Source: Geranomyces variabilis (taxonomy: Eukaryota > Chytridiomycota > Chytridiomycetes > Spizellomycetales > Powellomycetaceae). From it: a DNA stretch of 64,000 bases. Position numbers and translations under genes: made by a program. Position 1 is the first letter of the stretch. Every line of letters begins with the position of its first letter. Location: the NCBI GenBank assembly GCA_027603065.1, contig JADGJP010000018.1:124001-188000 (forward strand). The letters run 5' to 3'. Of this stretch, positions 34,181 through 44,470 are shown piece by piece. Under the pieces are notes generated by a model, which was not told the DNA's origin, did no database searches, and worked only from the letters and a program-made list of their open reading frames with translations.

Positions 34181-35325
34181 ATGCCTGCCCTCGCCAATCG
34201 CATCCGCTCGGCCTACCGCTCATGCCCGCGCTTACCGATACTCCAGCCTTCGCACTTCCGCGGCCACGAGCGTCCGTCCTCGTCCTCTTCGGCGTCGGCG
34301 CGCCACGTTAAAGCCGACCATACTGGGTTTCCGTGGCCGTCAAAGGGGTCACCGCCACGCCGCACGATACCCGCGCCAGCCGGCAAGTTTATTCTCACCA
34401 AGCTCCTCGACAGTGTAAAGAGCACGATCGGCGAGACGGTTGCCCGAGGAATGGTCCACCGTGCGTATGGGGAACACTACATTGAGGTTGGATTTCCAGG
34501 CGGATGCTTTCGAGAAATGCACTCGGCATCGGCTCACCACCGCGCTTTATTCAGAACGAGTTCCTAGCGGGGGCGTCATACGCATTCACGAACCTGCTTG
34601 AAGTAGTGAGCGAGAAATCAGCCGCTGGGGCAAAGGAAAGCGATGACGACGACACTCTAGCGAGTCTCCTGACTCCGCTTCTCCGCATCCGCTACCAAAC
34701 CGCACTCGCTGAGCTCGCCGCGCAAAAAACTACTATCTCTATTGAAGTCGTCAAGCTCCACGATGCGGCAATCGTTTCATACGGCGTGACGTTTGGTCCG
34801 CAATTATCGGACGCCGGCGCGGCAAAAGAGCATATTTCTAGGATTGATCCTGACGGCCGCGTGGTGGTGCACACAGGTTTGCATGGCGAATTTGTGGGAG
34901 CGCGAAGGCCCGGTATTCCGTTCATGCTTTTTGCGCGCGAAGCCGAGGCGATGGAGCGGATTGCTCGCGGCGAGTCGTCTGCGTACCGTGAGGGTGTGCA
35001 CGCGTTTGAGAACGGCGGGATGACGGTGGGCTTGCGCGTGTCGCTTGAAGGCACCTTTCGGTATACGGTTAATACCGACAACGTGACTGTTTTTGACGAG
35101 ACGGAGCGGAGGGACATTGTCGTTGCGTTTGAGGGCCTCACTCTGACGTCGGATCTGGCGTACAATGGGGCCGGGATGTCGGCCAAACCGCCGCCATTGT
35201 CGTCTTTGTCAAAGCTGAGCAGCGCTGGCCGCCGCGGGCACTGGCGAATTGCAGATATTGACGACGTGGTTGCGGAACAACTGTGGGATGCCTATGCGAA
35301 GAGGAAGAAGCGCGCGTCTGCTTGA
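34181..35325 (+). CDS. Probable mitochondrial Tim44/MRPL45-like protein
   Basis: Modelled as two exons, 34181-34464 and 34500-35325 (369 residues), joined across a very short 35-nt intron (GTATGG...TTTCCAG). The N-terminus MPALANRIRSAYRSCPRLPI is basic and Ser-rich, like a mitochondrial presequence. The segment FIQNEFLAGASYAFTNLLEV and LASLLTPLLRIRYQTALA resembles the Tim44-like domain found in Tim44, MRPL45 and Mba1, which act at the inner membrane in protein import or insertion. The second half (VTFGPQLSDAGAAKEHISRI; GMTVGLRVSLEGTFRYTV) could complete that domain. The identity is tentative. If the 35-nt intron is wrong, the start of the second part must be found elsewhere. Confidence 0.5.
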
Positions 35326-35545
35326 ACGGAGGCGAAGGGCCCGCGCTCCGCAAAAAATGTCAAGCAATGGATAGATGAGAACGAAGTAAAATCTATGTGT
35401 CAAAAAGCGAGCATACGCATCAGATAATCTAAAAATACTACATCCTAAAAACAGTAAATACGCTTGCAACGTCCCAAAGACGTGGCAAAGGGGCTGCGGG
35501 AATATTATGGCGAGTAAACGAGTAGAGACAGATGGTGCAGCGCCC

Positions 35546-36928
35546 CTACATAGTCTTTTTGTATAACACGGTGCTCACGCGGCTGCGGTAGTCGTCCCAG
35601 TTGTGGTAGCAGCCAGTGAGGCGGCGGTGACCAGTAAACGGGGCCCGGCCATGGAGGACGCGCCAGTTGTCAACCATGACTGCGCGGCCTGGGCGGAGCT
35701 GTGTCCACAGCTCGTTTGTTGGGCTGCGAACAAGGTCAGTCCACTCTTTAAGGGCGGCGTAAAAGTCTTTGACTTCGGTCGGGCGGAGGTGCGAAAACAC
35801 CGACCGATCGTCGTTGTTGAAGCGTATTTGGTATAACTTGTTGGTCACTGGGTCATGGTTGAGAATCGGAAACTTTATTGACGGCTCGATGAGCGTGTTT
35901 TTGTCGCCGGCCGAGTGAGCCGACATGCGGAGCGTTGAGAGGATGTTGTATGCCCATGGGTGTGTCTCGCGGAGCTTTTCCGCAACATGGAAGCCATCAA
36001 CGTAGAGCGACTCGCCTCCTTTGCCTGTGTGTTCAAGGAGGTGGAACAGCTGCAAGCCAATAGGGTCCGTAAAGTAGGTCGTGTCGGTGTGGGCAGGAAG
36101 CCCGAGCTGGGTGTATGCGGTGTCGCCGTGCTCGAGGTTGGCGGAAAAGTCCCAAAATCCGCCGTAGTGAGTCTCGCGGATGAAGGAGACGCGGCGACCG
36201 AGTTCCTCGGTGGCCTTGGGTGTTGCCGGCACACCGTCCACAAAGCCAATGCCATAGACATCAATGTCAGCCAACCAAGCCCGCAGACCCTCCTCTGAGT
36301 TCATGACGTCGGCGTATTGGACCACAGGCAGCTTGTCCGCGATTGACGCGTCCCACAGGCGCTTAGGGCGCGTCGCGGCAGCCGCAGGGCCCGCAGGAAG
36401 CTTTGGTGCGTACGAGTTTGTTCGCAGCCAGTCCAAGTCCACCGTGCTCTGGTGCTTGTCGGCTTCCCACTCGATCTTGAGTTTGGTTTGCTCAACAGTC
36501 ATGACGGCGGGCTTGATGTTTAGCGGGATGGACGATGTATCAATCAGACGCTGTTTTGTGACGGGGTGGAAGCACGAAGGACAGCGGCAGTGGTCGCGGA
36601 GCCAGATGCCGTGAAACCGTGAGACGGCACCATCGGGGAAGCGGACGGCAATGGTGCTATCGGAATCAACCCATGCCGAGACACCCGCCGACTCTCCGGC
36701 AGTGTTGTTGCGTGAAACGGCGGCACTACTTGTGGCTAGAGATCGCGCGGCAGCAGCAAGAGAGAAGCTCTGGGACGAGGCTAGCTTGCGCGTGGGCGAT
36801 AGGGCGCCCACAAAGGCGGGTACGGCCCGAGGATGTGGCGACGCCGGCTGCACGCGACGGCAGGCTTTGAGAACGCGGGCGGAGCCCTGACGATAGACGG
36901 CGGTTCCAATGCGGATGCGCAAGGCCAT
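35546..36928 (-). CDS. Trimethyllysine / gamma-butyrobetaine dioxygenase
   Basis: A single open frame of 460 residues with a mitochondrial-type N-terminus. The small N-terminal domain has the zinc-binding pattern GIWLRDHCRCPSCFHP. The 2-oxoglutarate/Fe(II) oxygenase core has the HxD in LGLPAHTDTTYFTDP and the second His in DNWRVLHGRAPFTG, followed by RRLTGCYHNWDDYRSR. FHLLEHTGKGGESLYVDGFH is characteristic of trimethyllysine dioxygenase (TMLHE). It hydroxylates trimethyllysine, the first step of carnitine synthesis; the sister enzyme BBOX1 does the last step, and the two are hard to separate by eye. The YVDGFHVAEKL block favours TMLD. There is no intron. Confidence 0.9.
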   Translation of the reverse strand: MALRIRIGTAVYRQGSARVLKACRRVQPASPHPRAVPAFVGALSPTRKLASSQSFSLAAAARSLATSSAAVSRNNTAGESAGVSAWVDSDSTIAVRFPDGAVSRFHGIWLRDHCRCPSCFHPVTKQRLIDTSSIPLNIKPAVMTVEQTKLKIEWEADKHQSTVDLDWLRTNSYAPKLPAGPAAAATRPKRLWDASIADKLPVVQYADVMNSEEGLRAWLADIDVYGIGFVDGVPATPKATEELGRRVSFIRETHYGGFWDFSANLEHGDTAYTQLGLPAHTDTTYFTDPIGLQLFHLLEHTGKGGESLYVDGFHVAEKLRETHPWAYNILSTLRMSAHSAGDKNTLIEPSIKFPILNHDPVTNKLYQIRFNNDDRSVFSHLRPTEVKDFYAALKEWTDLVRSPTNELWTQLRPGRAVMVDNWRVLHGRAPFTGHRRLTGCYHNWDDYRSRVSTVLYKKTM

Positions 36929-37237
36929 GCGGTGAGGAAAGGATTAGAGAGAGAGAGATGAAGAGAGATACCGAAAGTAAGAGAGAGTAAGTAGGCGAAG
37001 GCGACGAGGGAAGAGGGCTGTGGCAGGATGTCGGCTTATAAACTTTTTGGCCAAGGCCCTCAAGCACCGCGTGGCGTCTTAGCGGTTCCTCGCAATCACA
37101 AGCTGGCTACTATCATTAGCAACCGACGCCCTGCCCCGCCGCCTCGCCGCCACGCAAATCGCCGATGGGAGTTTATTTGTGGCATCCGTTTCCTTTTTGA
37201 GAGTTGCGTTTGGGTTTCACGGGGACGATTACACACA
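36929..37237. other. Intergenic stretch upstream of the dioxygenase
   Basis: Leader and promoter of the minus-strand dioxygenase, with an A/G-rich tract near 36945-36990 on the plus strand. No gene seen. Confidence 0.5.
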
Positions 37238-37423
37238 ATGCCTTCGCTTGAGGCCAAAACTTTGATTGAAAACGGTTTGGCGTTTCCGGACCGTTGCCAT
37301 ATTGTAGATTACCGCCATCTGTCCAAAGCAACGGCCGCAGAGCAGCTCGACGTAGTAGTAGCGACAGTCAACAATTGGATGACATTTTACACTGGAGTCG
37401 CACGGGACTCAACGCCCACGTAG
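37238..37423 (+). CDS. Short open frame, perhaps truncated POLD3/Cdc27-like start
   Basis: A 61-codon frame from an ATG. It reads MPSLEAKTLIENGLAFPDRC, then HIVDYRHLSKATAAEQLDVV and NNWMTFYTG. The spacing of YRHLSKA and the following helix is loosely like the N-terminal winged helix of the DNA polymerase delta subunit POLD3/Cdc27, whose start reads tyr-x-x-leu-ser and then a helix. The rest of such a gene is not found downstream, where an APH-type kinase begins. It may be a truncated gene, the first exon of something else, or chance. Confidence 0.25.
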   Translation: MPSLEAKTLIENGLAFPDRCHIVDYRHLSKATAAEQLDVVVATVNNWMTFYTGVARDSTPT

Positions 37424-37469
37424 AGTCTTCTGTTCAGACCAGACAAACTTGGGGCCATCGGATTCTGAA

Positions 37470-38855
37470 ATGCAAGAGCGTGTCAAAGTCGGTGCTTCTT
37501 GCAATATCCCCGGATTCTCGCCGGGGATATTGCAAGAAGCACCAAGTCAAGTGCGAGATGCACCAAAGGGCGCTTTTATTAACCGAGAGGTTACCAACCT
37601 GCATGCAAATGGAGGGATTCGCCGCTGGAGGGACGAGTGGCTGATCCGACAAGCGCTCGGTTCCTGGGCGTTAGGATCGTTTCGCTTCGCCGAGCGGTCC
37701 ATCGCCGAGCACCTGCCAGTCGACGTGCGAGGACGGTTCGGCCGCGTGCTGGGGAAGGGAGGCTATCATCTCGTCGTCCTCGATCGTGGCGGAAAAGTCG
37801 CGGTCCGCGTGCCGATTAAGGCTCAGATCACCCGCAGCAAGATATCTGCAGGAGTTGCTGCGACTCGTGTCTGCATCGAGGAAGGCGTCCCAGCGCCTGC
37901 TTCAACTGGGCCGCATGAGTTTCAAGTCTCTTCAATGTTTTCACCTGGCCGCTCGGCGTCAAAAATCTTCTCAACGTCGCAATTTATCGCAGACGCCGTT
38001 CCCCTTGACGACATTTGGAGCCCGGCCTCAATTCCGCTGAAGCAGACCATTCTTCGATCTCTTACTGAGGCACTATCTCCGCTTCTCCAACGTCCCTTCA
38101 ACCGCATGGGTAGCCCGCGGATCGATGCCGATCAGACAGTCACGATCGGCCCTTTCTGCAGTCGGCATTTCGACAGGGCGGAAGCATTTGGGCCTGTTAA
38201 TCGCGGCCCTTTCAGCACTTGGGTCGAGTACGCAGAGTCGCTGGTCTCGGCGTTCATCCTAATCTACGGCCAGAATCGCAGCGTGGTGGAAAACCTCGCG
38301 ATTCTGCGTGAAGCAATTCCAGCGATTGCTCATAGTAAAGGCTATGCTCACACCGACCAATTTTATCTCACGCATCCCGACCTGCATGCCAACAATATCC
38401 TCGTCGAACCAAACTCTGGCACAGTTCGAGCGCTGATCGACTGGGACGGGGCGGTAACCGAACCGCTCGATTGTCTAATGACATACCCGCCGCGTCAGTT
38501 TTGGACGAGCGGACCAGAGGAAGATGCGGCAAATGAACAGCTACTTCCGTTCTTTTGCGATACCCTTCGATCGATTGGAAGCTCGCGCTGGGCTGATGCG
38601 CTGGAGCTCCAGGACACGGACGCATACAATCCCGGATGCGACTTTGCTTTGACCATCGAAGTGCCGTTGGATGATGATGACCCCGATTACTTTGAAGGGA
38701 GTCTGTACTACACTTTGCAGAGAATGCAGTCGGCAGGCATCATCCCCTCGAACGCGGCGATAGCGCCACTGCCTCCCCGTGATCAAAAGATTGGCAGGTT
38801 CAGCCGCATGCGCAAGAAAGTCATGGCGTGTTGGAACTCTGATAATTTCGGATAA
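37470..38855 (+). CDS. Aminoglycoside-phosphotransferase-like (APH-fold) kinase
   Basis: A single open frame, 461 residues from the first ATG. The kinase-like fold is clear: nucleotide loop FGRVLGKGGYHLVVLD, beta-3 strand VAVRVPIKA (Arg where Lys is usual), catalytic loop YLTHPDLHANNILVEP with the Asp and Asn, and the metal-binding Asp in ALIDWDGAVTEPL. Fungal genomes hold many such genes, and they phosphorylate small molecules or are of unknown use. The start is uncertain: codons 8-25 lie on a perfect hairpin at 37491-37543 and the conserved fold starts only near residue 55 (WLIRQALGSWALGS). A later ATG or an upstream exon is possible. Confidence 0.75.
   Translation: MQERVKVGASCNIPGFSPGILQEAPSQVRDAPKGAFINREVTNLHANGGIRRWRDEWLIRQALGSWALGSFRFAERSIAEHLPVDVRGRFGRVLGKGGYHLVVLDRGGKVAVRVPIKAQITRSKISAGVAATRVCIEEGVPAPASTGPHEFQVSSMFSPGRSASKIFSTSQFIADAVPLDDIWSPASIPLKQTILRSLTEALSPLLQRPFNRMGSPRIDADQTVTIGPFCSRHFDRAEAFGPVNRGPFSTWVEYAESLVSAFILIYGQNRSVVENLAILREAIPAIAHSKGYAHTDQFYLTHPDLHANNILVEPNSGTVRALIDWDGAVTEPLDCLMTYPPRQFWTSGPEEDAANEQLLPFFCDTLRSIGSSRWADALELQDTDAYNPGCDFALTIEVPLDDDDPDYFEGSLYYTLQRMQSAGIIPSNAAIAPLPPRDQKIGRFSRMRKKVMACWNSDNFG
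37491..37543. repeat. Perfect 23-bp inverted repeat with 7-nt loop
   Basis: Bases 37491-37513 (GGTGCTTCTTGCAATATCCC followed by CGG) are the exact reverse complement of 37521-37543, separated by ATTCTCG. In RNA this forms a very stable 23-bp hairpin at or just before the start of the kinase coding region. Confidence 0.95.
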
Positions 38856-39372
38856 AGCTCGTTGTTTTTGGTGTTTTTGAATAAAGTTGTAATAATGACC
38901 GGGCAGAAGCTCAAAGCCATGCAGCTACGAAGGCTGCACGCTGTCAGAAATACATACTCTCCGCGCTTGATCTTGGCGCCATCTCAAAACTTGAGAAACC
39001 GAAGACCCTTCTTGTCAGTGAAAACGCCAGAGGCACCGGCGTGGAACAAAGCTTTCTCGATTTTCTCAGACACGGGGAGGTTACTCTCAGTTACAGAGAG
39101 ATAGGAAAACCCCTTGGCAAGGAAATCGGCAAGTTGAAAAAATTTCGACAGCGTAAACATTCTGACAGCGAATTCTTTTCTCCTAAAGATTCCGCGGCGA
39201 TTTCCCTCTATAAATAGACTAGAAATGATTAGCCAAGAACGGCTCAAGCGTCAAGTGAGCCCAAGCCGACTTTCTGTATAAAATCGCCTAGTCTGCTCAT
39301 CTTGCTTTCTCACAACTCTCACAACAATTCTCAATTTTATTAGAGTCCAGATATCGCCCGCAACACTCGACG
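38856..39372. other. Intergenic stretch
   Basis: Between the APH-like gene and the solute-binding receptor gene. Small frames on both strands (for example a minus frame at 38984-39247) have no ATG or domain. A TATAAA string at 39209-39214 on the plus strand lies about 160 bp before the receptor ATG, and a second TATAAA occurs at 39278-39283, about 90 bp before it. Confidence 0.5.
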
Positions 39373-41385
39373 ATGCGCCTTGCACTCGCTGTCCTTGCCA
39401 CCGCGCTTGTCGCGCAAATTGCGCCCAGTGCTGGTTGGTGGCCTAAAATTTCGCAACTTTTGGGAGAGTGGTTCTTAACACTAATCGTTCCGTCCACTCC
39501 CCAGCATCACCCATAGTCAATCCACGCTCCGCCCTCACTACTACTACTAAACCGCTACGCCCATCGCCCGGAAACCGCACCACATATGCCAACGGCTTGC
39601 CGCGCGCCGACGCAGCGACAGCTAACCCAGCCTACAAATCGACAGCCTCAGGGCCCGTTTCCATCCTCACGACCCACGAACGCGCTTCGGCGTCTGACGC
39701 CGCAGGGCTGAAACAAACTCAAACCGCGTGGGCTGCAGCGGAAAACATTTCGATCTCGTGGCGGACGTTTGCGGATGGCGCGAGCTATCGTGACAACTAC
39801 GTCGCGCAGGTGTTGGATGCGTGTGCGCGGAAGGAGGCGGGTGCGTTTGATGTAGTGTGGGTCCGGGCTGATGTTGTTGGGCTACTGGCGGATTGCTTGG
39901 AGGATTTGTGGGCGTGGAATGAGGCGATTGCCGTTGAGCATGGCGGTGTTGTGGCGAGGGGCGGAGTAGTTGCGGATCGGCTAGGTAAGAGAAGAGCGGG
40001 CGTGCATGCAGCGCTGTCAAACGGCTGATGATCGGCCCGTTTTGTGAAATTCGACAGTGGCCATTCCCGCGGAGCTGTCTTTTGGAATCATGCTTTACAA
40101 CCGGCAACTTCTTGAGCGGTACAGCTATGAGGATGCGCCCGAAACGGTGGAGGAGCTGGAGAGCATGTCGACGACAATTCTTGCTGGCGAGCGTGTATTG
40201 GAAAATTATGCGCTGTCAGGATTGGCAGGCCCGCTAGCATGTAAGATTTCTCGTAAATGCGCACATGGCAAGACCATGCGCTCCTCTAACGCTTGGCATT
40301 ATTTCTTGCAAATTTCAGCCGATGAGAACTTTATGTCATTTGCGACCGAGTGGCTCGCGGGGTTCAAAGGAACAGTTCTCAACGACGCCGGCAACGTAAC
40401 TGTTGCAACAACTCCAATCGCAACCTTTCTCGCCCGCGTCACCAGCTGGCTGCAGGCCAACGTTCTCGACGAAGCGGACGTCGGAACCGCCACCGCCGAC
40501 GACGCCCTCGCCCGCTGGACCGACAAACGCAGCATCTTTCTCCGCACAACTACCGCCCAAGTCCCCGCAATCATCGCCGACCCTCCATCGTTCGACTGGG
40601 GCGTCGCGCCATTCCCTTCGCAGCTCGCAAGCGGGCTGGGTGTGGGCATCGCGGAGGGGTGGTTTGTCGCCGCGTATAGATACTCTGCCAACAAGCCCGC
40701 GGCAGTCAAAACTGCAGAAATGCTCGCAAGCGCCGACTACCAAAAAGCTAAAATCCTTGCTGACGGCGCCGCGATGGTGGGCACGTACCCGAATTTCCTG
40801 CTCGACCGCGCCGTGTGCGACCGCTACGGGTACGTCTCCGACGTCTCGCTGTGTTCGATTTACTCGCAGGTTTCGCTTGCGCGTCGGCCTGTGACGCAGG
40901 CTGGGGCGAATTACGAGGCCGTGTCGGCTGCAACGCGCAGTTCGCTACTCGAGGTGTTGACGGGCAAAACGCCCATCATTACCGCTCTTACGGAGCTTGA
41001 CTCGACGTTGCGAGGGATCCTGGGCCAGCCTCCGGCAACGGATCTTAACTTTGGTATCGATGATGACGTGACGGTCGTGCGGCCAGGCAAGAAAGTACCC
41101 GACCAGGTCGCGACGCAGCTGATGGGCTTGTTTGTTGTCATTGCCGTCACGGGCGTGGTTGTGACGCTCTTGCGTAGAAAGCAGCGCCGGGATTTGGAGA
41201 GGGAGCTCATTGCCGGCAACCCACCGCCTGGGCAAGGTGCAGCGGGGCAGGAGATGCAGCAAACACAGCCTGGCGTTGGGGCCTCGGGGGACAGCAAGGG
41301 CAAGGAGAAGGCTGGAAGTGGAGGCGCGCGCCCGGACGAGGAGTCTGAGTCTCTTATCCAAAAGTCCGATAAGATCGCAATCTAA
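39373..41385 (+). CDS. Bacterial-type extracellular solute-binding protein with membrane anchor
   Basis: Four exons, 39373-39433, 39505-39984, 40058-40240 and 40319-41385, give 596 residues. The order is signal peptide (MRLALAVLATALVAQIAPSA), a Thr/Pro/Ser linker, a full family-1 solute-binding fold (about residues 80-450), one membrane helix (LMGLFVVIAVTGVVVTLL, about 508-525) and a 70-residue hydrophilic tail. The binding fold follows the ABC sugar-binding pattern: ISWRTFADGASYRDNYVAQV, AGAFDVVWVRADVVGLLADC, FGIMLYNRQLLERYSYEDAP, SFATEWLAGFKGTVLNDAGN, WGVAPFPSQLASGLGVGIAE. In bacteria such proteins deliver sugars to ABC importers. Here the helix and cytosolic tail suggest a surface receptor or capture protein; no catalytic domain follows. 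Bacterial ancestry is inferred. Confidence 0.88.
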
Positions 41386-41474
41386 GAGGCCAATTGTGTC
41401 TTTGGAAACAAATGCGTGCATATCAGATCTGTCAAAAACTGTGTTGCGTTTATTGTGCGCCTAAGAAGCGGCAA

Positions 41475-44470
41475 TCAATTTGAGCCGGCGTCGGCGGTTT
41501 TATCTGCCCTTGCTTCATTAATGTCTACGTCCTCCCAATCCTGGTGCCCGCCTTCGACGACGTCGTCCGGGGTTAGTCTGCCCGTTGATTGCTGTGAGGA
41601 GAAAACGGAACATTAAGAATCGACGTTGGCTGTAGGACATCAACAAGGAGGTATGATTCATACTGGTGGGCTGCCGGTCCACTCCGTGCGTTTTTTGGAC
41701 AGAAAGCTGCTGACGTTGGAAAACATTTGCGTGGCCCCAGCTGTAAGGAGTCGCATGGAATGAGCAGGTGTCAAGCCTGACGATTCTCCTGTGTGCACCC
41801 TTCGCGAAGTTTATACCTTGCACGCGTTGTTGCTGGGCAGGGTCGGAAACTGTCTCGACGGCAGTCGAGATTGTGGACGCGGCCTTCGCTACCGAGGTTT
41901 CGACTGCCTTTGTAACGTTTTGTTGCACGGGAGAAAGGCTTTTGCCAAAGTCTGAGAAGCGTGCGGCGATAGAGGTTTGCAAGATGCCAAATGCGGAGGC
42001 GCCTTGACACGGGTGGGCTGGACTAATGCTGGTCGACCACAAACTGGTTAGTATCGACACGCCATGAGGGAAAAAACACCATCACTTGCGGGGATCGGTT
42101 GACATGGCAATCGATGCTTCGCAGCTTGGCAGGATTGCGTTCTTCACTTACTTGACAGTTTCCGGCAAATCGCCGCCATTTGAGGCCAGCCACTTGCTGT
42201 AATGGATCGTCGATTGCCAGCCTTTGACCCATAGAGGGTTAAATTCGGCTAAAAAGTCCTTCCCTGCAGCAGTTTCAAGGATCTTTAATATCAGGTTATC
42301 TCGGCAGCGATCAAGAAAAATGTGAAACTACCTCGTATTGCTGGATCGACGGAAATTGCAGCAGTTTGAGCGGTCCTGACCGACGCCAGCATCGACAGGA
42401 GGTACACTTCGAACCGAGCACGAATGTCGTCATCGCTGCCCTCAAACGAGAACTGCTGGTTCATCGACATGTCCTCTGATCGCATGCAAATTAAGAATAC
42501 AGGCACGCCGTATCAAAATATAATAATCGTGTTTGTGTGCGGAACTTCTGCAAATTCATACCCTCAGGCGCCCATGTCGACACGACCGAACGTGTTATAT
42601 CTAGATGGGAACGAATAAGCAAAGTTTGTTGTGGAACATCCAATACTGCCGTACCTACCGTCAATGAACTTCTTGTCCGGCGTCGTCAAATTCAATAATG
42701 GTGCGACGGCCGGATTTACTATCTCAATTGCTCCCGTGTCAACCTGTCATAAAAAAAAGACAGTCATATCAATGGGGTTTAACTTCCCTTTCCAGTACCA
42801 CCCGGCTGGCAACTGCTCCTTACATTCGCTATCACGTCGAGGGCCAGGGCTTTGTGGTGCAAGAAGATGGAATTGCTGGTACCGACGAGAAAGGACTTTG
42901 TATCTTGCGAAAGAAGGATGTCCATTTGTTGCAGCGGAATGTACGGTTGGAAAAACACCGACTCGCCAAAAATTGGGAGCGGCGAGCCAATGTTTCGCAA
43001 TCGCGCTCCATCCAAGCTATCACGGCTGCCTGTTCGCCCCGTCGTTGGAACCTGTGGGCCGATGCTGAGGGATGGAGAGCCAGCATCTTGCAGATTCCGC
43101 AGCATGTCTAATGGCCAGAGTGATTGTTAAGTCGCAAAGACATCGCGGTAGAGCAATCTAGTCGGATCAGCTTGTCGAACCTGGTATCAGCGAAATCAAG
43201 CTATACTGATATGCTGACAATCGTTCGACTTTGGATCCGAAGAACAAAATCTGAGTTGGCAAAGATGTCAGAATACATTGTGTTGTATGAGCCAGCACAA
43301 AGATAGCCTTACGCGCTTTTCAAGAAACAAGAGCTTATACAGTTGAAGGGTCTTTTGCCGGAACTTGTAAATCAGTTCACGCAGCGAGATACCTAGGGAC
43401 GAACGACCGGTCTGTCAGCACGCGCGTGGCGGTAGAAGAGCCATGCGGAGCATCAGCAGTACCCATGTACAGCGTGGTATCTGGTATATAGCCCGAGACG
43501 GATTGTACGAGATTGTCGTAGAGCGTCTAGCCAATCACATGATGTGAGTGGCGCAAAGTGCAAAGCGCTGAGACCAGTGTGGCGTCCACGTACTTCCAAG
43601 ATTTCCAGCTTCGAAAAGTCCTTTTGCTCAAAGAACGCCCGAGTGACCAACCCAAGCTTGCTTCTTACGGACCCTTGTGAGATAACGAAATTAGGGTGCC
43701 GCTAAGGGCCGCAAAGTAGCTTATCGACGCTGTAGCTACCTAATACTGGCTGCGTCGCGAGGACCACGACCGCCTTTTGCACTGTACTCCGAGTTACATC
43801 AGATGTCCGATTGATAAGCTCCTGGAATCCAACAGTCAGGCTCATCGGGCTTCCTTCAATCCCGCCCTTCTTGGAATGCAGACTGCACTCACAGTGGCAG
43901 GCATTTGTCGGTAGCATGCCAAGCCGAACAGCGTTGATTGCGGGTACTGCAACCATTTTGATACCGGCGGGAGATGGAAGTCTATCCGAACACCGAGCAC
44001 ATCGTCAGCAATCAGACCTGCTGTATCAATGCGCTTCGTGGCGTCGCTCACAGATAAATTCTTCATCCGTTGCGTGGGCGCCATCCGGTAGACATAAAAA
44101 GGGCTGACAGGAACGGAGAAGAGCGTCGGTGTCAGCGCGCCTGAATCCCACCTCCCAACAAAATTTCCCGCGCATAGGCTGGCCATGCTGCAGTATGCGC
44201 TGCACTGTACCAAGAAGGACCACTCTTCCGGCAGCGCGACCGCGGACTTGTCTCCTTCTCTTTGCGGAGTGTCTGCGGCAGTTTCAGCAGCGGTCATTGA
44301 CGGAAATGGAGGGTATGCAAATTCGACTTGCGGGCCATTTCTACGACCGACCAGAGAAGCGTCAGTCATTCGGGTTGTCTATGCTTCAGACGCAACTATC
44401 CTCCAGCGGACCTATGATGAAACGCCACACAGAGGACTGTGGGTAGCAGTGTCGAAAGAAGAAATGACAT
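41475..44470 (-). CDS. AVL9: Avl9-family DENN-type trafficking protein
   Basis: Sixteen exons: 44412-44470, 44211-44340, 44052-44103, 43893-43981, 43740-43821, 43594-43673, 43463-43526, 43313-43392, 43181-43250, 42824-43107, 42659-42743, 42332-42475, 42152-42263, 41817-42022, 41664-41740, 41475-41591. The total is 576 residues, in phase throughout. Avl9 landmarks in order: VAFHHRNGPQVEFAYPPF, ALPEEWSFLPFLCLPDGAHA, FIYFHLPPV, LFGLACYRQM, NRTSDVTRSTVQKAVVVLAT, LVTRAFFEQKDFSKLEILE, SLRELIYKFRQKTLQLYKLL, RILFFGSKVERLSAYQYSLI, FFQPYIPLQQMDIL, FLVGTSNSIFLHHKA, HPCQGASAFG. Avl9 is a DENN-domain protein needed for late secretion from the Golgi and for cell polarity. Exons are 52-284 nt, so this is the most intron-rich gene here. 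Confidence 0.93.

Noticed and set aside
38984-39247. Minus-strand 87-codon frame
   Set aside because: No ATG start, no domain, and it covers the promoter of the solute-binding receptor. Judged to be chance.
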